This document shows, piece after piece, positions 17,552 through 25,958 of a stretch of 47,693 nucleotides of DNA. Position numbers and translations under genes: made by a program. The stretch lies in the NCBI GenBank assembly GCA_964370095.1, contig CAYJHJ010000006.1, positions 1-47,693 of the forward strand, in the 5' to 3' direction. Origin of the DNA: CAYJAZ01 sp964370095. Lineage in GTDB: Bacteria > Desulfobacterota > Desulfovibrionia > Desulfovibrionales > Desulfovibrionaceae. The notes beneath the pieces are model-generated. The model was given only the letters and a program-made list of their open reading frames with translations, was not told where the DNA came from and ran no database searches. Position 1 is the first letter of the stretch; every line of letters begins with the position of its first letter.

Positions 17552-18799
17552 TTATTTATTTTGTAAATAAGATATTAAATCTTTGGTTTTTACTTCTTCT
17601 TGTGTGCCATCAGCCATATTTTTTACGACAATACTTTCATTTTCAAGCTCATTTGTGCCAAGAATTAAGGCAAAGCGTGCTTTAGTTCTGTCAGCCTGAC
17701 GCATAAGGTATTTCATGCTTCGGTCGCCAAAAGCATAATCACCGCAAATGCCATGCTTTCTAAGGTTTTGTGCTATCATAAAACCTGTTTCCATAGCTTC
17801 TTTTCCAATAACAGCTAAATAGAAAGTAGGAATATTTTCTTTTGGCAGCGCTGCAAGCATAGCAAGGCGTTCCATGCCACATGCAAAGCCAATTCCTGAA
17901 ACATCAGGGCCGCCAACTTGCTTGACTAAACCATCGTATCTTCCGCCGCCTGCAATAGAGGATTGAGCCCCTATGCCTGTTGAAACAGCTTCAAAAGTAG
18001 TGCGAATATAATAATCCAAACCACGCACAAGTTTAGGACTGATAATATAATTAAGTTCACTTTTGTCGAGCATTTTTGTAACATTTGAAAAGTGTTCTTT
18101 ACATTCATTGCAATAAAAATCAGCAATTTTTGGAGCTTTATCAACATATTCTATGCAAGTTTTATTTTTACAATCAAGCACTCGCAAAGGATTGGTGTGA
18201 ATTCTTCTTTGGCAATCTTCGCAAAGAGATTCTTTGTCTAAGCTAAGAAGATAATTGGTTAATGCTTCTTTATAATTTGGACGGCATTCATGGCAACCAA
18301 GTGAATTGATGTGCATGATAAAATCATTGATTCCAAGTTTTTCCAAGAAAAGTTGGAGCATAAGAATGATTTCTGCATCATTTTCAGGATCAGGTGAACC
18401 AAGACATTCGCAATTTATTTGATGGAACTGCCTCATTCTGCCTTTTTGCGGCCTTTCATAACGAAACATTGGGCCTGTTGTGAAAAATTTATAGACAGAA
18501 CCTTGATTATACATTTTTGACTGCACAAAAGCACGCATAACGCCAGCTGTTGCTTCGGGGCGCATAGTGATATTTCTATTGCCTTTATCAACAAAAGAAT
18601 ACATTTCTTTGCCAACAACATCAGTCTCTTCCCCGATAGAGCGGGCAAAAAGTTCTGTGGCTTCTAAAATAGGTGTGCGTAACTCTTGATAAGAAAACAA
18701 AGAAAAAAGTTCACGAGCTGTATTTTCCATATGCGTGAACATATCGGCATCTTTGCCGAATAAATCATCAAAACCTTTTAATGCTTGTATACTTGCCAT
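17552..18799 (-). CDS. hisS: Histidyl-tRNA synthetase
   Basis: 415 aa class II synthetase. Seen are motif 2 region FRYERPQKGRMRQFHQINCE, histidine-A motif LVRGLDYYIRTTFE, GGRYDGLV and the C-terminal anticodon-binding domain (about 325-415). A Cys-rich insertion region has two CxxC pairs (CHEC; CEDC), common in bacterial HisRS. It has its own promoter (18835-18863) directly downstream of the repeat element that follows ftsQ, so it starts a new transcription unit hisS-aspS-def-GNAT. Confidence 0.96.
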   Translation of the reverse strand: MASIQALKGFDDLFGKDADMFTHMENTARELFSLFSYQELRTPILEATELFARSIGEETDVVGKEMYSFVDKGNRNITMRPEATAGVMRAFVQSKMYNQGSVYKFFTTGPMFRYERPQKGRMRQFHQINCECLGSPDPENDAEIILMLQLFLEKLGINDFIMHINSLGCHECRPNYKEALTNYLLSLDKESLCEDCQRRIHTNPLRVLDCKNKTCIEYVDKAPKIADFYCNECKEHFSNVTKMLDKSELNYIISPKLVRGLDYYIRTTFEAVSTGIGAQSSIAGGGRYDGLVKQVGGPDVSGIGFACGMERLAMLAALPKENIPTFYLAVIGKEAMETGFMIAQNLRKHGICGDYAFGDRSMKYLMRQADRTKARFALILGTNELENESIVVKNMADGTQEEVKTKDLISYLQNK

Positions 18800-18834
18800 A
18801 AAAATTACCTAAATTGTGGATTGAGCAAGCAATT

Positions 18835-18863
18835 TAAATAGCTCTTTTCCGATTTGTTGTCAA
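18835..18863 (-). promoter_or_regulatory. Sigma-70-type promoter of hisS
   Basis: On the minus strand TTGACA (18858-18863) and TATTTA (18835-18840) are separated by exactly 17 bp, 35 bp before the hisS ATG. Confidence 0.65.
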
Positions 18864-18877
18864 AGACTTTTAATAGT

Positions 18878-18972
18878 AAAGATTTTGGCACATTTGTGCA
18901 CAAAATCCTCACTTGCAATTTATGTGAAAATTGCTTCGTTCGCTAAAGTTTTTGTTCGCTTATTAAGCTCAC
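18878..18972 (-). repeat. Structured 3'-UTR repeat element, copy B (downstream of ftsQ)
   Basis: Read on the minus strand it matches the element at 8224-8310 in order and structure: GTGAGCTTA, two GCGAAC repeats, a hairpin with arms GCAATTT and AAATTGC around TCACAT, AAGTGAG, then a hairpin with arms GATTTTG and CAAAATC followed by TTT. Three A-T pairs of the first hairpin are swapped to T-A relative to copy A, so pairing is kept. As in copy A, it lies in sense orientation downstream of a coding region. Confidence 0.82.
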
Positions 18973-18985
18973 TATTTGGAGTAAA

Positions 18986-19012
18986 GATTTTGGCACATTT
19001 GTGCACAAAATC
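18986..19012 (-). repeat. Partial repeat element: second copy of the 27-bp GATTTTG hairpin
   Basis: Exact duplicate of 18881-18907, again preceded by GTGAG on the minus strand and followed by TTTACT. The stem is 7 bp (GATTTTG/CAAAATC), one bulged T, then GCACA/TGTGC. It lies 16 bp past the ftsQ stop codon and could act as terminator or 3' stabiliser for the dcw transcript. Confidence 0.75.
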
Positions 19013-19028
19013 CTCACATATTTATTTT

Positions 19029-19958
19029 TTATTTATGAATGAACCAAACTTGTTTGTTACCGGCATGAATTTCAGCAATTTTATTAAATTCTTTTCTTTC
19101 TTCTAAATCTTTGATTGCATGGAATAAATATTCAAGGTTTTCTTGCCAATTATGTATTGAAACAGAAAATAGGATTTGCTTTTCCTCCCAAAACATTTCA
19201 AAACCAAGCCCGGCACTTACCTTTAACCATGCTAAATCATCAAAACTAAAAGGAAGAAGGCCGTGTGTTTGACTGTATTTTATAAAATCCGGCAAAATTT
19301 TAAGTGCTTCTTCAGGGCTAGCTCCAAGTTCAAGTAATGGAAATGATTTAAAGTCTTCTTGCGTTACCGGTGAAATGATGTTCCCTTCTGTGTCAACATA
19401 GTAAATTGAGTTTTCATAAAGCAAAAAGAAGCGTGGCTCGCGTTCATTAATAACAATATCAAATGAATTTGGTAGGTTCCGTGTGATTTTGGCTTCTTCA
19501 ATCCAAGGGTTTTGCATTAACCGTGATTGAGCTGAATTAAGGTTTACATCAAAGGCACTTGTGCCTAATTCAATTCCGCTTATATAGAGAATTTCATCTT
19601 CTGAAAAACGAGAATTTCCTTCAATGTTCACATTTTTTGTGATAAAAGTTTCGTGATTTATAAAAAAAGAAGTAAGCGAATAAAAAGCAAAGGCAAGCAA
19701 TGCCATACATGAAACCGCCAAAAAACTAAATCCAAGCCAAAGTACGCTTTTTTTGAAAATATCAAAATCTATCAAGCTTGGCTCAGACACTGATGAATTT
19801 TTTTGTTTTTGAGAATCTTCTTGTTTATATCGAACATTTGCAGATGAACTACCTTTGCGTGAGTTTCGTGAAGCAGAATTTTGAAAATGAGATTTTTTTT
19901 GCCCATCTTCTCCGTAGGTGTTGCTTTGAAGTTTTTTTCCTCTTGATAAACGAATCAT
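19029..19958 (-). CDS. ftsQ: Cell division protein FtsQ (POTRA domain)
   Basis: 309 aa from the preferred start MIRLSRGKK. That ATG (19956-19958) has AAGG 8 bp upstream, while an in-frame ATG at 19973 directly abuts the murB stop without a ribosome site. A long basic, Ser-rich cytoplasmic part (about 65 residues) precedes one membrane helix (about 71-96). A POTRA domain follows (FITKNVNIEGNSRFSEDEILYISGI), then the FtsQ beta domain ending in NKIAEIHAGNKQVWFIHK. It is a bitopic scaffold bridging early and late divisome proteins. ftsA and ftsZ, which normally come next, are missing; a repeat element and hisS follow instead. Confidence 0.9.
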   Translation of the reverse strand: MIRLSRGKKLQSNTYGEDGQKKSHFQNSASRNSRKGSSSANVRYKQEDSQKQKNSSVSEPSLIDFDIFKKSVLWLGFSFLAVSCMALLAFAFYSLTSFFINHETFITKNVNIEGNSRFSEDEILYISGIELGTSAFDVNLNSAQSRLMQNPWIEEAKITRNLPNSFDIVINEREPRFFLLYENSIYYVDTEGNIISPVTQEDFKSFPLLELGASPEEALKILPDFIKYSQTHGLLPFSFDDLAWLKVSAGLGFEMFWEEKQILFSVSIHNWQENLEYLFHAIKDLEERKEFNKIAEIHAGNKQVWFIHK

Positions 19959-19973
19959 GATTTTGCCTTGCAT

Positions 19974-20864
19974 CTAGTTAGAATGTATAATTTTTATTTC
20001 AGTATCAAGTTGTATGTTTGCATGTTGAAAAACTTTTATTTTGGCTAAATTAATAAGTTCTAAAGCCTCTTCAAAAGTAGCATTTTTATAATTCACCAAG
20101 AAATTTGCGTGGATATCGCTAAAACCAACGTCATTTTTTCTATAGCCTTTTAATCCAACTTCTTCTATAAGTTTTCCTGCTGCAGCTTCTTTTGGGTTTT
20201 TAAAAGCGCAGCCGGCAGTTTTATTACTAAGGGGTTGACTTACTTTCTTTTTTAGAAAGTTTTCTTCTATTTTTTGTTTTACTTCTTTGCTTTGTTTTTT
20301 TTGCATTCTAAAAGTCATATCAGCATTAATTGAATAAGTATATTCATGGTTTAAGCTAAAATGCCTATAGGAAAACCCAACTTCTTCTTTTGTATAAACC
20401 TGAAGCCCCTTTTGCGGAGTAAAAATTGTTGCTTCTTCAAAAACATCTGAAATTTCAGTAGAAAAAGCACCGGCATTCATTGAAAGAGCACCGCCCATTC
20501 TGCCCGGAATGCCAGAAAGCCCCTCAAGCCCTGAAAAGCCATGCTTTGAACAAAAATTAATAAATAGAGGCAGAAACATTCCTGAACATATTTTCAGCCA
20601 AATATGGCTGTCATTTTCTTTCATAATTTCAATGTCTTTCTTTGAATTTATCAAGTCTCGAATAAGAACTTTTTCATGTTTTTTATCATCAATAAGAACA
20701 TTTGAACCGCCACCAAGCAGAATATGAGCAAGAGCATCTTTTTCAAGTTCATGCGCAACAATTTCAATATCTTTTATATTTTCTAAAAGATATTCTTTGG
20801 GCACAACTCCGCCTATTCCCAAAGTAGTATATGTTTTTAATGATGAATTTTCAAATATTTGCAT
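19974..20864 (-). CDS. murB: UDP-N-acetylenolpyruvoylglucosamine reductase
   Basis: 296 aa, type IIa length. FAD-binding segment AHILLGGGSNVLIDD, then GFSGLEGLSGIPGRMGGALSMNAGAF, VGFSYRHFSLN and the catalytic region NKTAGCAFKNP, which holds the usual Ser or Cys of type II enzymes. The C-terminus is GFSDIHANFLVNYKNAT. It reduces the enolpyruvyl moiety to give UDP-MurNAc in the cytoplasm, using NADPH. It lies 3 bp downstream of the true murC stop, and its stop touches the ftsQ region, so translation is probably coupled. Confidence 0.95.
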   Translation of the reverse strand: MQIFENSSLKTYTTLGIGGVVPKEYLLENIKDIEIVAHELEKDALAHILLGGGSNVLIDDKKHEKVLIRDLINSKKDIEIMKENDSHIWLKICSGMFLPLFINFCSKHGFSGLEGLSGIPGRMGGALSMNAGAFSTEISDVFEEATIFTPQKGLQVYTKEEVGFSYRHFSLNHEYTYSINADMTFRMQKKQSKEVKQKIEENFLKKKVSQPLSNKTAGCAFKNPKEAAAGKLIEEVGLKGYRKNDVGFSDIHANFLVNYKNATFEEALELINLAKIKVFQHANIQLDTEIKIIHSN

Positions 20865-20867
20865 AGT

Positions 20868-22258
20868 TTATTCTTGGTTGAGGTAAAGCGGGGCAACTTG
20901 TGTTATACTGCCTGCACCTAAGGTTATTAATATATCGCCATCTTGTAAATCATGGTTAAGTTTATTAAGAAGATCATCAAAATTTTCAACATATTCAACA
21001 TCAGTTTTGCTGANNNNNNNNNNTTAATCCCTTGAGCTAAATTTTGTGAATTTATACCAGGTATTGGTTTTTCAGAAGCAGGATAAATTTCAGTAAGGTA
21101 GAGCTTTTCAATGCCTTCAAAAGCCATGCAAAAATCGCCAAAAAAAGCTTGTGTGCGTGAAAATCTGTGAGGTTGAAAAGCTATAAATATTCTTTTGTCA
21201 GGAAAAACAGCTTTAGCAGTGCTGATTGTTGCCACAATTTCAACAGGATGATGAGCATAATCATCAATAACTGCGATGCCGTTTTTTATACCTTTATGCT
21301 CAAAACGCCTTCCGACCCCTTCAAAGTTTTTCAAACCTTCTGCCCAAAATTTTTGATGTATGCCTGATTCCATGGCAACAGCGATTGAGGCTAAGGCGTT
21401 CAAAATATTATGTTTTCCCGGATGATTTAGCTCTATTTCAATAAGCTCACTTTCCACTTTCTTTTTATTTTTCAAAAAAACTTTAAAGCGTGAACTTTTA
21501 CCAAGACTTATAATTTCAGCTCTTAACGTATTATCTTCATTAAATCCATAGGTTATAATTGGTCTTTTTACATAAGGAATAAGCCTTTTCACACCCTCAT
21601 CATCTCCGCAAACAATGTTCACACCATAAAAAGGCACCTGATTCATAAATTGAACAAAAACATTGTCGATAGCGTCTTGGTTTGGATAAAAGTCAAGGTG
21701 GTCTTTGTCAATATTGGTTACAACATTGATGATAGGCAAAAGGCAGAGAAAAGAAGCATCTGATTCGTCAGCTTCTGCAATAAGATATTCGCCTTTTCCA
21801 AGGCGTGCGTTTGCGCCGTATGCGTTTAATCTTCCGCCTATAATTACTGTGGGATCAAGGTCGGCACTATTGAAAATTGTTGCTGTTAGAGAGGTTGTGG
21901 TGGTTTTGCCATGTGTTCCTGCTATGGCGATGCCTTGACGAATTCGCATAAGTTCAGCAAGCATTTCAGCCCTTGGAATAATAGGAATATTTTTATCTTT
22001 TGCAGCCTGAATTTCGGGGTTTTCATCGTTTATGGCAGTGGATTTTACTAATACATCAGGTTGATGCCCATTGCCCAAGTTTTCATAGTTGTGCCCTATA
22101 AATATATTTGCCCCAAGGGATCGTAAATGCTGTACTACCAAAGAATTTGACATGTCAGACCCGCTTACATCATAGCCTGAATTTATCAAGACTTCTGCAA
22201 TGCCGCTCATGCCTGAGCCTCCTATACCTATCATGTGTATTTTTTTTATTCGACGCAT
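20868..22258 (-). CDS. murC: UDP-N-acetylmuramate--L-alanine ligase, interrupted by a scaffold gap
   Basis: The N-terminal part starts MRRIKKIHMIGIGGSGMSGIAEV. It has the ATP loop AGTHGKTTTTSL, AEADESDASF and DDYAHHPVEI, all diagnostic of MurC. A 10-N gap (21014-21023) of wrong modulus shifts the frame, so a naive reading ends falsely near 20927. Resuming in the other frame after the gap gives SKTDVEYVENFDDLL and then GDILITLGAGSITQVAPLYL, ending at a TAA at 20868-20870. That is the expected MurC C-terminus. The intact protein should be roughly 460 aa. It adds L-Ala to UDP-MurNAc. This is not a pseudogene on present evidence. Confidence 0.92.
21014..21023. other. Assembly gap (10 N) inside murC
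   Basis: The reading frame changes across the ten N while the protein on both sides is clearly MurC, so the true missing length is not 10 modulo 3. Confidence 0.95.
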
Positions 22259-22270
22259 AAGAGATTCCTT

Positions 22271-23401
22271 TTATTTGTTTTTTTCTTTTATTTCAATAAA
22301 AGAGTCTATAATGATTTGATACATTTCTTTGCTTGCAAAGGGTTTTGCAAATTGTGCAATATTTTCTTCCAATTCATTTTTTAAAAGACTATTCGTATCG
22401 AAAATCATAGAGATATTTGTAAGTAGTTTTCTATTGTTAATGACTGAATTATTATGATAAAGCTCTTTTTCCTCTAAAAGAAGGCAAGCATTTTTTTCTT
22501 CCAAAGCCTTTGCATTATAATATTGATGGTTATGTGCAGCAAAAGGAAAAGGAATGAAAAGAGCGGCTTTTTTCATGCAGGCAAGTTCAGCTATTGTGCT
22601 TGCACCTGCCCTTGCAATAACGCAATCAGCCTCATTGTAAGTTGTTTGCATATCATCAATAAAGGCTTGCACGCACGAAGTAGGGTATGGGCCTTTTTTA
22701 TAAGCTTCACACACTCTTTCATAATCTTTTTTTCCACATTGATGAAGAATTTCTATACCTTCTTTATGTAAGTCGTCAAGCAAAGAAATAATGAGTGAAT
22801 TGATGCTTGCTGCACCTAAACTTCCGCCAAGTATGAGTAGTTTTTTTGATTTTCTATTTTTTATTTCAATTTCTTTAGTGGCGTAAAGGGCAATTTCTTC
22901 ACGAACCGGGTTCCCTGTAATAATGCATTTTTCTTCAATTTTTTTTGTGAAAAAACCATTTTTAACTGGAATAGAAAGCATGATTTTTTGTGCAAAGCGT
23001 GCAAAATATCTGTGAACAGTGCCAGGATAAGCATTTTGTTCTGCAAGAAAAATTGGAATATTAAGGCTTTTTGCAGCTAAGATTGAAGGAGCAGAAGCAT
23101 AGCCCCCAAAACCGATAATCACATCAATATTATTTGATTTCAGGATTTTTTTTGCTTGAAAATAAGCTTTTATCAAAAGCAAAAAAGCTTTTACACATTT
23201 GACGCCACGCCCTATAAACCCCTCAACATTCAGGGCTAGAAAGGGGATTTTTCTTTTGTGGCAAAGGTCTTTTTCCATGCCGTATTTTGCACCTATAAAA
23301 AGAATAGAAGCATTAGGATTGTTTTTTTGTATTTCTTCACAAAGTGCAAGTGCAGGGAAAATATGCCCGCCTGTGCCGCCTGTTGTAATTACAAAACGCA
23401 T
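22271..23401 (-). CDS. murG: Lipid II synthase: UDP-GlcNAc transferase MurG
   Basis: 376 aa, GT28 family. The N-terminal glycine-rich loop is TTGGTGGHIFPALAL and the second loop GFGGYASAPSILAA. The UDP-GlcNAc site is KKLLILGGSLGAASIN, with ADCVIARAGASTIAELACMKKAALFIPFPFAAHNHQ split across the C-terminal domain. It acts on the cytoplasmic face of the inner membrane, turning lipid I into lipid II. It sits 11 bp after ftsW and 12 bp before murC. Compared with neighbours it is rich in Lys and Phe, as expected in an AT-rich genome. Confidence 0.96.
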   Translation of the reverse strand: MRFVITTGGTGGHIFPALALCEEIQKNNPNASILFIGAKYGMEKDLCHKRKIPFLALNVEGFIGRGVKCVKAFLLLIKAYFQAKKILKSNNIDVIIGFGGYASAPSILAAKSLNIPIFLAEQNAYPGTVHRYFARFAQKIMLSIPVKNGFFTKKIEEKCIITGNPVREEIALYATKEIEIKNRKSKKLLILGGSLGAASINSLIISLLDDLHKEGIEILHQCGKKDYERVCEAYKKGPYPTSCVQAFIDDMQTTYNEADCVIARAGASTIAELACMKKAALFIPFPFAAHNHQYYNAKALEEKNACLLLEEKELYHNNSVINNRKLLTNISMIFDTNSLLKNELEENIAQFAKPFASKEMYQIIIDSFIEIKEKNK

Positions 23402-23412
23402 AATTTATTCCT

Positions 23413-24570
23413 TTATTCGTTCAAAAGGCTGTTCTTCATTGTTCTTGAATAATTTAAAATCAAACCAACGCAAATCATACTGCATAAAAGGCTTGAGCCA
23501 CCATAGCTGATAAAAGGCATGGCAACACCAGTTGGAGGCACGCTGCCAAAAACAACAGCAAGATTAAAAATTGCACCAATCGCAATAACAAGGCTTATGC
23601 CAAAAGCGGTGAGCCTATCACGGATTGAACGTTGTGCCAATACAACTCTAAAGCAGCGTATAAATAACAAGGTGAACAAAAGCATGATTATGCTTATTGT
23701 AAAAAAGCCCATTTCTTCGCCAACGATTGCCATAATAAAGTCATTGTGGGCCTCAGGAAGGTAGAGTATTTTTTGTTTGCTTCCGCCAATTCCCACACCA
23801 AAAAATCCGCCAATTCCTAAAGCGTAAAGGGATTGAACAAGTTGATAGCCGCTGTCAAGAGCATCTTTAAAGGGGTCTAGGAAAGCAAAAATTCTTTCCA
23901 TTCGGTAGGGTGAAGTGATAATAAATAAAAGCCCAATACAACCTGTTACCAAGAAAGTGAAAAACATATAAATAAATTTAGAACCACCTACAAGACACAT
24001 AAAGAAAAGCAAGATAGTAAGAACTAAAGTTCCGCCAAAATCAGGTTGGAGCATAATAAGTGCACCAAAAAGCATGGTCAAAAGAAAAGGTGGAAAAAAG
24101 CCAATCATATATGAATTTTGCAACTCACGTTTTTCACTCATAAAATAACCGAGGTAAAGAACAAGAGCAATCTTTGTGAATTCAAGGGGCTGAATACTGA
24201 AAGAACCAACTGAAATCCACCTGCTTGCACCGTTAACTTCATTTCCTAAAGGGGTGAGGCATAGAACGAGCATAGAAAAAACAATAAAAATTGCAACATA
24301 ATGCAAGTTGTTTATGAGTTTTCGCGGAAGATAAATGGTTATCCACATTGCAATAAAACTTACTATAGCAAACATAAATTGCCTTTGAAAAAAGAAATAT
24401 TTATTATCAAAAGTTCTGTCGGCAACAACACTGCTTGCACTGTAAATCATAATAAGACCAAAAATTGTAAGAATAAGCACTATAGCCAAAATCCACCAAT
24501 CTATTGGATTGTAAAGGCTTATATAATCTTCTTTGTTTTCTTTTGCTTTGTTTGATCGAGGAGTATACAT
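23413..24570 (-). CDS. ftsW: SEDS peptidoglycan glycosyltransferase FtsW
   Basis: 385 aa, about ten transmembrane helices. Signatures include LIMIYSASSVVADRTFDN, GNEVNGASRWISVGSFSIQPLEF, LVQSLYALGIGGFFGVGIGGS, LPEAHNDFIMAIVGEEMGF and the end motif PFISYGGSSLLCSM. The catalytic Asp of SEDS enzymes should lie in the long periplasmic loop with HNDFIMA. It polymerises glycan strands at the division site together with FtsI. It lies between murD and murG, the usual place. It is the only SEDS protein in the window, because rodA is absent from the mre operon. Confidence 0.95.
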   Translation of the reverse strand: MYTPRSNKAKENKEDYISLYNPIDWWILAIVLILTIFGLIMIYSASSVVADRTFDNKYFFFQRQFMFAIVSFIAMWITIYLPRKLINNLHYVAIFIVFSMLVLCLTPLGNEVNGASRWISVGSFSIQPLEFTKIALVLYLGYFMSEKRELQNSYMIGFFPPFLLTMLFGALIMLQPDFGGTLVLTILLFFMCLVGGSKFIYMFFTFLVTGCIGLLFIITSPYRMERIFAFLDPFKDALDSGYQLVQSLYALGIGGFFGVGIGGSKQKILYLPEAHNDFIMAIVGEEMGFFTISIIMLLFTLLFIRCFRVVLAQRSIRDRLTAFGISLVIAIGAIFNLAVVFGSVPPTGVAMPFISYGGSSLLCSMICVGLILNYSRTMKNSLLNE

Positions 24571-24573
24571 ATT

Positions 24574-25947
24574 CTAATCCTTTGTTTTTTGCTCTGCTAT
24601 AATTTGTGCTGTGATGGCTTTAAAGTCATTTCCTCTGTCTATATAGCTTTTATATTGATCAAAGCTTGAAGTTGCAGGTGAAAGCAAGATGACATCATGC
24701 TCACTTGCATTTGCAAAATGCTTTTTCATGCCTTTTTCAAGAGTTGCTTCATAAGACATTGGCACAAGGTCTTGCCATGCATCTTCAAAATATTTTCTTG
24801 AAGCACCAAACATTATAATGCTTTTCACTTTTTCTTTGATAAGAGGGTTAAGGCTTTCTAAGTCGCCTCCTTTAAATTTTCCACCAACAAGAAGAAGAAT
24901 TGGGTTTTTTTCTCTTTGAAAAGCGCTTAAAGCAACTTTTAGCGATTCTACAGTTGTTCCTTTACTGTCATTTACAAAAAGAATGTTTTTATATTCTGCA
25001 ACTTTTTCAAGTCTATGTTCGATAGCTTCAAACTTTAACAAAGCTTTTTGTGCATCTTCAAGGCTTACACCAAAAAATTTTGTGCCTTGATAGGCTGCTT
25101 CAGCATTTAAAATATTGTGTTTTCCAAAAAGATTGCTTTTTGAAAATGCTTTGGAGCTTTCTTCGCTGATTCTAAAGAAGATTTTCTTTGCTTTAATTTT
25201 TTCAAGCAAGGGGAGATTATTTTCAAATTCAGCACCTAAGATTGCGAAATCATTATCATCTTGTGATTGGAAAATTCTTAATTTTGCGTCAATATATTCC
25301 TGCATGTCTTTGTGATAATCAAGGTGATTTTCAGAAATATTTAAAAGCACTGCAACATTTGGCTTAAGTGATTGACAGTTTTGAAGCTGAAAAGAAGAAA
25401 GTTCAAGCAATATACAATCCGCTTTTATGTTTTTTAGCTCACGTTCTAATATGTATACGGATAAAGGGGTGCCTATATTTCCGCCCATGAAAACTTTTAA
25501 TCCGTGCTCTTCAAGCATGGCTTTTGCTAAGCTGGTGGTGGTTGTTTTGCCGCTTGTGCCTGTAATTGCAAGGATTTTTTCCTCCTTAATGAAAAGTGAA
25601 GCAAATTCAGTTTCTGCAATAATTTGTGGTGGGTTTTCTTCAGAAAATAAAGGAATTAGTTGTGCAGCTTGAGCACCGGGACTTGGAATTACAATATCAA
25701 AGTCAAGGAAATGCTCTTTTGCATGCTCACCAAGAATAATTTCTATCTGATTCTCTTTGATAAACAATAAAAAATCAGCCGGAAGATTTTCTAAGGCATT
25801 GGGATTATTATCTAAAATTCTAATTTTAGCATTGTAATGATGAAGTAGTTTCACAGCACTTTGCCCAGAAATTCCTGTGCCGACAACAATGGCTTTCAAT
25901 TTATGCAAATTGTTTATATCTAAAGCTTTAGAAAGAATGGAAGACAT
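24574..25947 (-). CDS. murD: UDP-N-acetylmuramoyl-L-alanine--D-glutamate ligase
   Basis: 457 aa from the ATG at 25945-25947, which has an AAAGGAAA ribosome site. An in-frame ATG 69 bp further upstream lies inside mraY and gives an implausible Cys-rich extension. Motifs: N-terminal nucleotide fold KAIVVGTGISGQSAVKLL, ATP loop AITGTSGKTTTTSLA, LELSSFQLQ, NISENHLDYHKD, VNDSKGTTVES and LLSPATSSFDQYKSYIDRG. It adds D-Glu to UDP-MurNAc-L-Ala in the cytoplasm. It starts 11 bp after the mraY stop, and its own stop is 3 bp ahead of ftsW. Confidence 0.95.
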   Translation of the reverse strand: MSSILSKALDINNLHKLKAIVVGTGISGQSAVKLLHHYNAKIRILDNNPNALENLPADFLLFIKENQIEIILGEHAKEHFLDFDIVIPSPGAQAAQLIPLFSEENPPQIIAETEFASLFIKEEKILAITGTSGKTTTTSLAKAMLEEHGLKVFMGGNIGTPLSVYILERELKNIKADCILLELSSFQLQNCQSLKPNVAVLLNISENHLDYHKDMQEYIDAKLRIFQSQDDNDFAILGAEFENNLPLLEKIKAKKIFFRISEESSKAFSKSNLFGKHNILNAEAAYQGTKFFGVSLEDAQKALLKFEAIEHRLEKVAEYKNILFVNDSKGTTVESLKVALSAFQREKNPILLLVGGKFKGGDLESLNPLIKEKVKSIIMFGASRKYFEDAWQDLVPMSYEATLEKGMKKHFANASEHDVILLSPATSSFDQYKSYIDRGNDFKAITAQIIAEQKTKD

Positions 25948-25958
25948 GATATTTCCTT

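Noticed and set aside
18800..19028. tRNA or small coding gene between hisS and ftsQ
   Set aside because: No cloverleaf and no ORF with a ribosome site is visible; the region is explained by the repeat elements and the hisS promoter.
20927..21013. MurC C-terminus read in the original frame
   Set aside because: The residues after the gap do not resemble MurC, while another frame gives the expected C-terminus; the frame shift is due to the gap size.
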